From assembly GCA_036244855.1 (NCBI GenBank), contig BQKZ01007506.1:1-29360 (forward strand): a DNA stretch of 29,360 nt, in the 5' to 3' direction. The translations under genes were made by a program, and so were the position numbers. Below, piece by piece: positions 19,871-28,733 of this stretch; positions within the stretch are counted from its first letter, which is position 1; each line of letters starts with the position of its first letter. Source of the DNA: Temnopleurus reevesii (Eukaryota > Echinodermata > Echinoidea > Temnopleuroida > Temnopleuridae). The notes below the pieces were generated by a model that saw nothing but the letters and a program-made list of their open reading frames with translations, did not search any database and was not told the DNA's origin.

Positions 19871-20174
19871 AATAATAATAATAATAATGAACAGCTTTTA
19901 TATAGCGCTTATCAACTCTTTATGAAGAATTCTCTAAGCTCTCTACAATTGCAGCATTATTACCCTGGCTTTAGCCCGGCAGCCACTTCATTAGCGCACT
20001 TGGCGTTTCAAGGAATAAATATTCCTACCAGGTACCCATTCACCTCACCTGGGTTGAGTGCAGCATAATGTGGATCAATTTCTTGCTGAAGGAAATTAAC
20101 GCCATGGGTGGGACTCGAACCTACGACCCTCTGGTTGAAAGGCGAGAGTCGTGACCACTACACCACAGCGCCTC
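19871..20174 (-). mobile_element. tRNA-derived SINE, copy 1
   Basis: The minus strand starts GGCGCTGTGGTGTAGTGGTC, with an A-box-like TGGTGTAGTGG. A B box, GGTTCGAGTCC, is the reverse complement of 20111-20121. The body contains ACTCAACCCAGGTGAGGTGA and GGCTAAAGCCAGGG, and the 3' end is an (ATT)n tail. This is the layout of a SINE2-type, Pol III-transcribed element. It is the best-preserved copy here, with an intact B box. Confidence 0.85.
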
Positions 20175-20333
20175 CACAAGAATATTGATGATATCTTCAT
20201 GGAATTCAGGGCAGCCAGTTTTCAGGCAAAAGCATGAATTCAGGCCCTGGCAATATATGTACAGGGTAATCTGTATTCATTAAATATTCATGAATGAATA
20301 ATAAACGCCTTAAAATCCAAATTTAGTTAGTTA

Positions 20334-20526
20334 TAGTGGAAGCTTGGTATAAAGAGATCTGATATAACAATATTCCTGATATAGAGAGTTAAAAATCTGG
20401 TCTCAACTCTTCATAACTTATTGGTTTTTAACCCTACATGTACTATAATGAGATTACTGCTATAACAAGGTATTTTTGATGGTCCCAAGTACATGTACCT
20501 CGTTATACTGAGTTTCCACTCTATAG
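20334..20526. mobile_element. pogo/Tigger-like MITE, second copy
   Basis: The left end, TATAGTGGAAGCTTGGTATA, pairs with the right end, whose reverse complement is TATAGAGTGGAAACTCAGTA. The interior has GATATAACA and GCTATAACAAGG motifs shared with the copy at 19575. Confidence 0.6.
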
Positions 20527-20845
20527 AGCAATGCTGAATGAAAATGAAAATAAGTACTCAAATTCATTTATGTTTTTAAAACCATTTCGCCTGATAACTT
20601 TAATACAATATACACAAACTTATCTAATATTTGCCATGATAAGAACTAAAAACACTTTGTGGAAACAAATACTCTTTACAGATGTCCTACGCTGTCATAA
20701 AATAATTGCATGATTCTACATGTATCTAAAGGAGGGGGAGGGGATGGGGGTGGGGGCTTGTGTTAAATACTTGTAAATGATTATGCTTGGAGTAAAACCT
20801 ACATTGTTTTCAAAATGTGAATGACCCATCCCCTAAACACTCCTG

Positions 20846-20953
20846 TGTTGTGTTTCATAAAGCTGTTTGTACAGATACGAACAACTCTGCGCATGACTTA
20901 AATAGTGCAATCACTACATGCTTGCATTCTACTGTGCTTGATACAGGATACCA
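20846..20953. mobile_element. Partial GTTGTGTTTCATAAAG-family MITE
   Basis: It starts TGTTGTGTTTCATAAAGCTGTTTG, matching the terminus of the complete element at 21670. The other end is missing because the SINE copy at 20954 begins there. It appears to be truncated by, or adjacent to, that insertion. Confidence 0.5.
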
Positions 20954-21171
20954 TATTATTACCCTGGCTATAACTAGTAAGCTAGCCACAAAGGCACTCA
21001 AGCATTTCAAGGAATACATTCCTACCGGGTACCCGTTTTAACCAGGGATGAGTGCAGCAGAATGTGGATGAATTTCTGGTTGAAGCATATTCACAACATG
21101 GGTAGGATTCAAACCGCCCACCCTCTAGTTGAAAGGCAAGAGTCAGAACCACTACTCCACAACGCTTCCAC
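20954..21171 (-). mobile_element. tRNA-derived SINE, diverged copy
   Basis: On the minus strand it has the family order: GTTGTGGAGTAGTGGTT, CTCTTGCCTTTCAACTAGAGGG, a B-box-like GGTTTGAATCC, then AACGGGTACCCGGTAGGAATG and CCAGGGTAATAAT. Many substitutions and the lost (ATT)n tail make it older than the other two copies. Confidence 0.75.
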
Positions 21172-21669
21172 TCTATCCCTACACAGCTGAGGTAGCACTA
21201 GACAAAGGTTCATCAGTCTTGTGCGAATTTGTGCATACCTATACAAAACGCTTTACGAGACACACCCTGGTGCCCCCTGCATACAAATTTAGCCATAAAA
21301 AAAAGTTAAGAAAGGGTGATTTTGACATAGACTTTCACAAAGGTAAAAACTCTGGCAAAATGCATAATTTTCCCTTTGACTTTTACAAAAGAATAATCTG
21401 CAAAAAAGGTTACCAAAGATTTTTTTAAAGGTTTTATGCAGTGCCGCAATTATTGGAGATGAAGAAGTGAAGATTATTAGCTTGTGCAAGAAAATTACTA
21501 TCTGGACAGGGATACATTTGAACCGAGATAAACCTCTTGTGATTTAGATATGGGACTTGACCACTTAACCATTCATCCCCATGCATTTTATCTGCTTATG
21601 AGATAACAAAACTTCCAAATATTTGGAAATATACTCTCTCAAAAAAGGATAATACAAAATAGCAAGCTG
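21172..21669. other. Non-coding stretch
   Basis: Opposite-strand frames at 21129-21428 and 21289-21489 overlap each other and have no domain. I see no gene or clear repeat. Confidence 0.35.
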
Positions 21670-21828
21670 GGTTGTGTTTTATGAAGCTATTTGAATAGAG
21701 TTATGCATGACTGGTGACCATTTCCTGCAATTAATGATAACCCATGTCACTCAGTTAGCACATGGGATTGGTCAATAGCCGTGTGTAGAGTCATAAAACC
21801 TGTATGAACGGTATTATGGAACACAACC
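21670..21828. mobile_element. GGTTGTGTTTTATGAAG-family MITE
   Basis: The left end GGTTGTGTTTTATGAAGCTA pairs with the right end, whose reverse complement is GGTTGTGTTCCATAATACCG. It is about 159 bp long with no coding content. The partial element at 20846 belongs to the same family. Confidence 0.7.
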
Positions 21829-22237
21829 AAGGTGGTTCAAATGAGCAATGTTTTAGGTATAAATCTTAGCAACTTTGCAAGAGTATATTGCAAGTCACAG
21901 AAGCTTCATCTTGAAATACAGGATGAGAGAAAATATTTCTTTACCTTTAATACATACATGTATGGCACTAAAAAGATTTCAAATTTTGGGGGATAAGAAG
22001 TAGGAAGATATTGCAAACTTAAGGCTTATCACACCTACTTGGTGACAACCCTGTAAATCGCACCCGTCTCCTGTGATAAGCATCAATATCCATTTACTGT
22101 TAAAAAAAATTTGGTAAGACGCGGGATGCACAGTAAGAATTTTATGTCATGAATATTATGAATGAAACACGTGACCAGATGTATGAGCATAACTCAATGG
22201 ACTACAGAAAGTTTAGTAAAGCCTACTATATATGCTA

Positions 22238-22607
22238 CGACTCAACCACCTTACGACTGGCTTACGACTGAGGAAAGCTGAGTTGTAACGTCATGATTCT
22301 CGTGAGATTGCCAGTCGCATGCAGATCATGAGGCCACTTGCGAGGATTGGACAACTTGAATCCTTACGACCGGATCCGACAACAGCACTGATAATGGTGA
22401 TTGTGACATCACAAAGATAATTGACAAAATAAGCATGTGTCAAGCTCGACATTGTAAATTTCATGGGTATTTTACTTCTGCTCAGCTGAAAAGAGACAAA
22501 GCAAAACTGACAATCGGAATGCAAGGTGTGCAGTGGTAATGCTCAGGACTGGTTTATGCCTCAGTGACATTATCTACTCGCAAGCCAGTCGTAAGGTGGT
22601 CGACTCG
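22238..22607. mobile_element. Inverted-repeat element, 370 bp
   Basis: The left end, CGACTCAACCACCTTACGAC then TGGCTTACGA, pairs with the right end, whose reverse complement is CGAGTCGACCACCTTACGAC then TGGCTTGCGA. That gives about 30 bp with three mismatches. The left arm repeats CTTACGACTG in direct orientation. No transposase frame is present. It is a DNA-transposon derivative of unknown superfamily. Confidence 0.7.
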
Positions 22608-23217
22608 TGGTGTGTGAGGTCGGCTTAACAAAGGTTGGCATCCCGGCATTTATGGTCAGTTTTAAGCATCAAAGATTTGTCCCATTCAGGCAAAATCTGA
22701 TCCAAATACCGGGAGAATCTAACCAACAATAATCAAAGTCTGAAAACCATCTGGATGAGCATGCTTGTACATAAAAATATGTTACGTTTAATAGCTGGGT
22801 CATGGCCATTGTTCTGTGCTTCATACTGATAGCAGGTGATCAACAAACTCCTATCTACACTGTACCTCAGTGTCCCCACTCTTTGAGGAAAACAAAATTC
22901 CCTGATTTTTCCTGATAAATTAAAAAAATTCTGGGATAACTATGTCAACCTTATTCACTCATTTCAACATATCCTCAATTACCACAGCTTTCCCACTATT
23001 TGAGGAGAGCAAAATATCCAGATTTGAGTGATTTTTTATGCAATTCCCTAAAATTTCCCCAACTGTAAGAAGTGGAACTCATTTTCTAAGTTTTCCAGGT
23101 AAAATGGGAACCATGCACATGCAAGTTTCAGTGAAAAAACCTCACTAGATAACATCGCCTATCTTCTATAGTGGATAAAATTGCATATTTCAGGATAAGT
23201 TATACTACAAATAACTA
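22608..23217. other. Non-coding stretch with a diverged direct repeat
   Basis: CCCACTCTTTGAGGAAAACA near 22875 and CCCACTATTTGAGGAGAGCA near 22992 are followed by similar AAAAT...CC...GATTT sequence, about 117 bp apart. This is an old partial tandem duplication. No gene is seen. Confidence 0.5.
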
Positions 23218-23298
23218 CAGTAAAACTGTTATAATGAGGTCTGTGGAAACTGAATGTTTCTTTACTATTGCAGACTTCTTTATAACAGGTTTCCACTG
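23218..23298. mobile_element. Short pogo/Tigger-like MITE
   Basis: The 81-bp element starts CAGTAAAACTGTTATAATGA and ends TTTATAACAGGTTTCCACTG. A TA precedes the left end. It shares the Tigger-like CAGT...ATAA terminal pattern with the elements at 19575 and 25044. Confidence 0.6.
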
Positions 23299-23393
23299 TG
23301 ATGTGAATCTATAGAACTACATGTATTGCAATATAAACAAAATCTGCATCTACAAAATAGGGTGACAACACAGGCAGAAATACCAACCATTCC

Positions 23394-23524
23394 TGGGGCC
23401 TGTAACATAAAAGAGATACAATAAATTGAAAATTAATCGTATCTTTGTGGTACATATTTTGCCATATAGACATACGATAAATATTTATTGTAAGTTTAAT
23501 TGCATCTTTTATGTTACAGCCCCA
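23394..23524. mobile_element. GGGGCCTGTAACATAAAAG MITE
   Basis: The left TGGGGCCTGTAACATAAAAG pairs with the right end, whose reverse complement is TGGGGCTGTAACATAAAAGA. The arms extend loosely inward through ATACAATAAA and AATAAATATTTATTG. It is about 131 bp long with no coding content. Confidence 0.7.
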
Positions 23525-23652
23525 GAAAATGAATGATTGAAATTAAAATTTGAATCAACTTGCAGCTGAATCAAATATTCTCTCAAGAGAGAAAGCATAT
23601 GGGTAATGATATCATGCTTTCTGTAATGATAACAAATCTGGTTAAATCTGGT

Positions 23653-23946
23653 GGAGGCATTGTCGTGTAGTGGTCGTGACTCTCGCCTTTCAACCAAAGG
23701 GTCGTAGGTTCAAATCCCACCCATGGCGTCAATTTCCTTCAGCAAAAAATTCATCCACACTGTGCTGCACTCAACCCAGGTGAGGTGAATGGGTACCCGG
23801 CAGGAATCTTTATTCCTTGAAATGCCAAGTGCGTTGGTGGCTGCCGGGCTAAAGCCAGGGTAATAAATGCAAAGCGCCTTGAGCACTCAGCAATCAGAGT
23901 GGATACGTGCCCTATATAAATTGCATATAATATTATTATTATTATG
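23653..23946 (+). mobile_element. tRNA-derived SINE, copy 2
   Basis: A plus-strand SINE of the same family as 19871-20174. It has an A-box-like TGTCGTGTAGTGG, a B box GGTTCAAATCC at 23707-23717, the shared body (CAACCCAGGTGAGGTGAATG, GGCTAAAGCCAGGG) and an (ATT)n tail at about 23930-23946. The last 80 bp before the tail differ from copy 1, so the two may be separate subfamilies. Confidence 0.85.
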
Positions 23947-24635
23947 ATTCAACAATATGGTGATTCACATTTTAATCTTAAGTTACATGTTTTGGAATGG
24001 TTGGCATCTCTGCATATGGGGTGTTAAATGTAGGGAAACCTTTAACCAAGACGTCACAGCCTGGATTATCTTTCTAATGTGAACAGGGTTGGGGTAATGA
24101 AGCATTATTGCGTGTGTTGATGAGGGGTGTGTTCAGACTGCTGCTCGTTAGGCCATCTACATGAAACGTTTGATCGGTATGGTGCACTCCCGCTCCTAGG
24201 GGGCTTCAATATAAGCTTTCCAGTCTGCAATTGAACAAACAAACAAACAACATAATTTTTATCCAAAATAAATTTGATAGCATGCTTTTTCTAGCTAGGG
24301 GTCAAAACCCTAAATATTTGATGGCCAATGCCTCTTGTACAAAAGGAATAGATTCAGTTGTGGTGCATTGATTTTAATTATTAAAAGCGAAATTAAAGAG
24401 GCAGATGTGATTTTTTTTAAATGGTCAATAGGAGAGAAAGTTGCAATACATGAATCAACCTGATACTAAAATCTAAAATATGACTATTCATTTTTCTTCA
24501 TGCAACCACACTCTAGGATTAGAAAACCTATTATTTCAAGTTTTTTCCTTTGATTATATCTTTATTACTGACAAATCTTAGTAGAATAATCACAAAATTT
24601 ATGCAAAAAAATAAAATCAATGCTACAATACTTAC
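23947..24635. other. Non-coding stretch beyond the last CNEP1R1 exon found
   Basis: On the minus strand this follows the GTAAGT donor at 24635, so it should be intron or the terminal exon. I searched by eye for the expected C-terminal coding sequence and did not find it. A short (AAAC)n patch lies at about 24236-24249. Confidence 0.4.
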
Positions 24636-27600
24636 ATCATCACATGACATGTTGAAATTTGCTAGAACTTTTCTACATCTTGCAGTTATTCTGGATCACA
24701 ACCAATTAAGGAAAAGTAAATATTAAAATAACAAATTCACATAGAAAATTAGAAGAAGTTATGTGAACGAAGAAATCACATTGAAACCAGTATTATTGTA
24801 TTACATCCAACAGGATTTTCAAATGGAGAGGAACTTTTATGGAAAGAAGCAGGATAACATTTCAGTTTCATGCTGAGACTAGTTCAAAAGAATATCGCAT
24901 AGCACGACAGTATCCGTATTAGGTACGGTTACACGTACACAGAGATGATATTTACATGTAAAAGCATCATAATGAAACTTTCTAAATCACACTCAAAGTT
25001 TGCCTGTTATTTATGAATTATTGAGATTTCTATAGTAAAAATACAGTCCAACCTTTTTATAATGATCCATCATTATAACAAGGTGATTTTTACGTGCCAT
25101 AATGCACTGTTGTATTTTAGCCCTAAAATAGCTCCAAATTAATCATATTTCTTCTAAATCTTGATTTTTTAATATTTCAAATTTTGGGGATTGTGACTGA
25201 CTTGCTGAACATTCTGCTAGAATATTCATGAAAGGATATCTGAGGTAAAAAATTATAATATATCACCTAAGTGCATAAAATCAACCCAAAAAAACTTTAT
25301 CCCGCATGATATGGATTAGTAATTAAGGAGTAAGAAGAAAATAAATTTCTTGTTTAAGATCGAAGCCCAGAGCCCTGTGGAGTTTTTTTTTAAATGAATG
25401 CATGCATGTTTTTGGTGTGCACGTCCCCATTGACTAGTCTTCATACAAGCAGTCTATTGCTTCGTCATGAGCAACATACAATTGTTAAAATTCAACATTT
25501 TGGAAGCTAACTACCTTTTTAATGTCATGGGTTGTCTGTAGAGGTTTTGGTTTTATGTATACTTCCAAATGGCAAATTATTATTTTGGGGCTCAGATAAG
25601 CTTCAGCATGGAAATATACTTGAATAAAAGGATACATTGCTGGAGAAATAACTCTTTTATGAATGCCGGCCATGAATAGAATAATAAGAGTAGATCCACT
25701 GCTTGCAAAGAACGGATGATTCCTTAATGACTGAATGAAAGATACCTGTACAAAATAACAATGGAACATTAAACAAGGTTAAACATAAAAAAAAAAAAAA
25801 TTACATGTATAAACTTTTAACTTCCTGACATGTAAAAATTCTACTGATATTCTGATTGTAAATAAAATATTGATGGAATTTGTCATATTGCATTGTAAAT
25901 CATCTGTTTGAAGCCAGAAGGTGTTTAATATATTTTTGGGCATATGGCGTTATCAATATTAGCTTGTTTGTCTCATTCTGCACTTTTTAATGAAACACAC
26001 TACATATATATATCTAAATATATGTTCGTAAGACAAAAGGACAAAGTTTGTGAGCTAGAATGGCATTAAGTCAGGAATTTAGGACAGAAAGGCGCTAACG
26101 GTACAGATTGACTTAAGCCTTTTAAGGCCCTTCTGGTTCGGTAAGTTTTATCCAATTTCGCACAACTTGATGGCATATAAATTATATTACGATCATTAGT
26201 AGTAGTAGTATTCTGGCTCCAAACTAACAAAATATCCTCCATGATTGGAGGGAATATTAACAATTCCTGACAAAAATATGAAGACTTGAAATTGTTTCTG
26301 TCAGTTATCATTGATTTCATGTGTACCTTTGATGTTTCTTCATCTAGAAGCCAATACCAAGCGCCACATGCGGTGCACACCGCTATCACTATCAGGACCA
26401 CTGCAAGGAAAAAATAATAGTAAAACCAGATAAATAGAGGCAGAGATACTGAGAAAAACAATCATATTCTTTAATAGGGGTTATTGAAATTGATGGATAT
26501 ATTCACATATACGTACCATTGTGCAATCATCATTTACTTTGATAGGTGTGTCAATGACGGGTTGCTAGAAATGTAACGGGTGTTGCTAGAATGTTTCAAT
26601 TGACTGCAAATTACAGTTGATGGATGCTGTACAATAAAAACCATTGTTGCATCAATTGCAACTTTAGCTTGGTCCCGTCCTCCTCCTCTTCCTCTTCGTC
26701 TTTTAACTCTTCTTCATCTTCTCCTCTTGTTTCCTTCCCCTCCCCTCCTTTCTTCCTTCCTCTCTCTTTCCTTTCTTCCTTCCTCCCCTTTTCCTTTCCT
26801 TTCCTTTCCTTTACATTCCTTTACATTCCTTTCCTTCCCTCCTTCCTTCCAACCTTCGACCTCGCCCTCCTCCTCCTGATTATTATTCTTATTCCCTCCA
26901 TATGAGCATGTCGTTCATCAGGAACAAGCATATTCTATTTAAATGGGCAATATGGGCTGCACCTTTTTACTTTTAATCATTCTCAAGTGGGAGAGAGCTT
27001 TCTCAGAATCAAGGACTATTTCAATGTACATTGTACTTCACTTAAAGCCCATGTATAGTATTGGTAAAGATTAAAGAAATGTGAATTTGGGGGATATATA
27101 CCATGACATATAGTCTCTATACACATTTCAAGATCATAGCATATTTTTCTACGAGCGAATTCTTTTGAAAATTTGAATTTGACCGTTAAATCGTATTTAG
27201 CGACCTCTCTTGGATATAACAATATTTTGCTTCTTATCGGGCATATAGAAAATTATTTCCAAGATTTTATTAAAGCATGCTAAAAAGGAATACATAAAGA
27301 ATAAATTCTGAAATTTTTATCCAATTCTGTTCATGAGAAGCTGTCCTTTATCAAGAAAGAAAATATTGAATTCGCGTCGGGGGCTACGACGCTAAAATAT
27401 TTTCCACACTTTAGGTTATAACTTTTCCAAAACTTGTTAATTTTTCGTACAATCTTTTGTACAACATGTTCATGATATCATGTTTCTTTTAAGTAGATTT
27501 GAAGACAAAATTTGGCAATAAAAATATTCGCTTTTACCAAAACTATACTTGGGCTTTAAGGTACACTTTGTAATGGCTTAAATTAGTTCTAATGTGTATT

Positions 27601-27695
27601 TTTTTCTTCACTCTTAATCTCACCTGTCCATCTCCAAGCATAGGGGCGCAGGTAGCCCACAACCTCTGTCAGTCTCTGTTCAAATGCTTTCAGGT
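24636..27695 (-). CDS. CNEP1R1: Nuclear envelope phosphatase-regulatory subunit 1 (four exons, both ends missing)
   Basis: Minus-strand exons in order are 27695-27624, 26400-26327, 25745-25636 and 24690-24636. Phases match at every join and all junctions are GT/AG. Residues include [11 protein letters not shown], then membrane helix 1 ([18 protein letters not shown]), [19 protein letters not shown], membrane helix 2 ([15 protein letters not shown]), [13 protein letters not shown] and FNMSCDD. This aligns without gaps to human CNEP1R1 (TMEM188, 125 residues), which partners the phosphatase CTDNEP1 at the nuclear envelope/ER to dephosphorylate lipins and so controls phospholipid and membrane synthesis. 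The first few residues and the last dozen or so (the TGKLILKPRP region in human) were not located. The exon with DLKAF may start at 27695 or 27704, as two acceptors lie close together. Confidence 0.92.
25044..25098. mobile_element. Fragment of a pogo/Tigger-like MITE
   Basis: CAGTCCAACCTTTTTATAATGA is followed by a short hairpin (AATGATCCATCATT) and TATAACAAGGTGATTTTTACG, as in the elements at 19575 and 20334. It lies in a CNEP1R1 intron. Confidence 0.45.
26577..26665. mobile_element. GGGGGTGTTG-family MITE, partial copy
   Basis: It contains CGGGTGTTGCTAGAATGTTTC, then AATTGACTGCAAATTACAGTTGAT and ACCATTGTTGCAT, in the order found in the copies at 13357 and 18707. The right terminus is missing. 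A micro-duplication of GGGTTGCTAGAA lies just upstream, at about 26559. It is within a CNEP1R1 intron. Confidence 0.55.
26683..26879 (+). repeat. Homopyrimidine tract with (TTTCC)n
   Basis: Nearly 200 bp of C and T, with CCTCCT, CTTCC and a run of TTTCC pentamers near 26793-26812. The 93-codon frame across it is Ser/Phe/Leu/Pro low complexity and is not a gene. It lies in a CNEP1R1 intron. Confidence 0.9.
27042..27559. mobile_element. TTAA-flanked DNA transposon derivative (Kolobok/piggyBac-like)
   Basis: The 510-bp element at 27046-27555 starts AGCCCATGTATAGTATTGGT. Its right end, read in reverse complement, is AGCCCAAGTATAGTTTTGGT, followed on both sides by AAA. It is flanked by TTAA at 27042-27045 and 27556-27559. 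TTAA duplication is typical of Kolobok and piggyBac. No transposase frame is present, so it is non-autonomous. It lies in a CNEP1R1 intron. Confidence 0.8.
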
Positions 27696-27836
27696 CTGCA
27701 AAATCTAGCAAAAAAAAGAAGGAATGATCCCCATGATACATTGCACGCTGAAGACACTTAATTTAATCTACTATATATTGACTGTACATGACATCAAGCA
27801 TTTTGGAGGATACAGGAAAAGTAATTAACCCATTGA

Positions 27837-28097
27837 CTACTGAAATCTGTTCTCAAATTGAGCTTGTGCAGGGACTACCTGGTTCAAGTTGTCAAAGGGT
27901 TTATAACAGTCAACCTTTGACTTTGATGTTGGCAAAAGTGCATCCTGGAATACTGTGCCGTCCTTGTGTACAGAGACATTGCCGCAAAGTTGTAGTCTGT
28001 AGTGCATAGCATTTGCTATTTCTGAAACATTCTTAAGTTCAGTGCCAGTGGGTGACGCACAAAGAAGAATATCTATGGCCACGAAATCTTGGCGTTG
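27837..28097 (-). CDS. Unrecognised coding-like block
   Basis: The minus strand is open from a possible acceptor (AAAAAAG before 28097) to a stop at 27837. It reads QRQDFVAIDILLCASPTG, later GNVSVHKDGTVFQDALL and a final ENRFQ. The composition is balanced and protein-like with a hydrophobic strand near the start, unlike the AT-driven chance frames elsewhere. A donor-like CAG/GTAGTC sits near 27880, so the end may be an exon boundary instead. It lies next to the CNEP1R1 exon at 27624-27695 on the same strand, but no phase-compatible splice joins them. I do not recognise the family. Confidence 0.4.
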   Translation of the reverse strand, partial: QRQDFVAIDILLCASPTGTELKNVSEIANAMHYRLQLCGNVSVHKDGTVFQDALLPTSKSKVDCYKPFDNLNQVVPAQAQFENRFQ

Positions 28098-28230
28098 CTT
28101 TTTTCACACACCTCTTATACCCATAAAACTTGTCTCATTTGAATACCCAGGGGACCCAACAAATTGATGATACATACATTTTTTCCAAAAGCTTTTAGAA
28201 AAGATTTTAACTGGAAATTTAAAAAAGCAC

Positions 28231-28543
28231 CTGTGTTATAAGGTATGCTATCTTTACTACACAATTCTTCTATGTGCGATGCAATGTTGACTTTACTCAA
28301 AGTGCCGGAATTTTCTGCATCAACGTCACCTGTTTTTGCCAGTACCGTATTAGAACCACTTCCTGGCATTGCAGGTGTCACCAGCACCCAAACCTCATGC
28401 AGTTTGTCTATGGCGTGCACTAAAGTTAAATGCGCGTGCATTGATAAGCGCCAATATGCTTCAACACAATCCCTATGGAAGCTCAAATCACAAGGCAGGG
28501 GACCGGCAACATCCGCCCCATGTCGCTTGGTGATCGCCGATTG
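28231..28543 (-). CDS. Unrecognised coding exon candidate
   Basis: On the minus strand the acceptor TTTGCGCAG precedes 28543 and a donor CACAG/GTGCTT follows 28231, giving about 104 codons. The sequence runs SAITKRHGADVAGPLPCDLS, then AYWRLSMHAHLTLVHAIDKL, EVWVLVTPAMPG and LAKTGDVDAENSG. It has balanced composition, Trp, Cys and His residues and no repeats. Part of it recurs at 28699-28733 with only synonymous changes, which supports a coding origin. The phase-1 end does not join cleanly to the block at 27837-28097, so a frameshift, a missed exon or a pseudogene is possible. Confidence 0.5.
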
Positions 28544-28698
28544 CTGCGCAAATATACAGGTGCTTATCAATTAAAAGCCCAGTATTTAGGCTAAATAATA
28601 ACCTTAAAATAAACTTGAAATGTTACATTTTGTGGCTTGTGGAAGAGCAAAACTGCTTAAGGGGCCGGACACTGGTGCTTATACGATATAATACTTCA

Positions 28699-28733
28699 AT
28701 TTTCTGCATCAACATCACCCGTTTTTGCCAGTA
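28699..28733 (-). pseudogene. 35-bp echo of the exon at 28231-28543
   Basis: This matches 28310-28344 at 33 of 35 bases. In the exon frame it encodes LAKTGDVDAEN, and both differences (ACA/ACG and GAC/GAT) are synonymous. Similarity stops abruptly at both ends, and a stop follows at once. It is probably a fragment of a duplicated exon. Confidence 0.6.

Noticed and set aside
19577..20068. 163-codon frame as a gene
   Set aside because: It runs through a pogo-like MITE, a pyrimidine-rich patch, an AAT repeat and an antisense SINE.
23653..23730. Functional tRNA gene
   Set aside because: A and B boxes are present, but the sequence does not fold as a full cloverleaf and continues into the SINE body and ATT tail.
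25520..25585. KPKP-containing extension (VYIKPKPLQ) as the CNEP1R1 C-terminus
   Set aside because: It lies between two confirmed exons, out of order for the protein, and an in-frame splice site before it is lacking. The similarity to the KPRP end is probably chance.
26624..26905. 93-codon Ser/Phe/Pro-rich frame that looks hydrophobic
   Set aside because: It is a translation of the homopyrimidine tract inside a CNEP1R1 intron.
28245..28574. Plus-strand 109-codon frame
   Set aside because: It is the antisense shadow of the better-supported minus-strand exon at 28231-28543.
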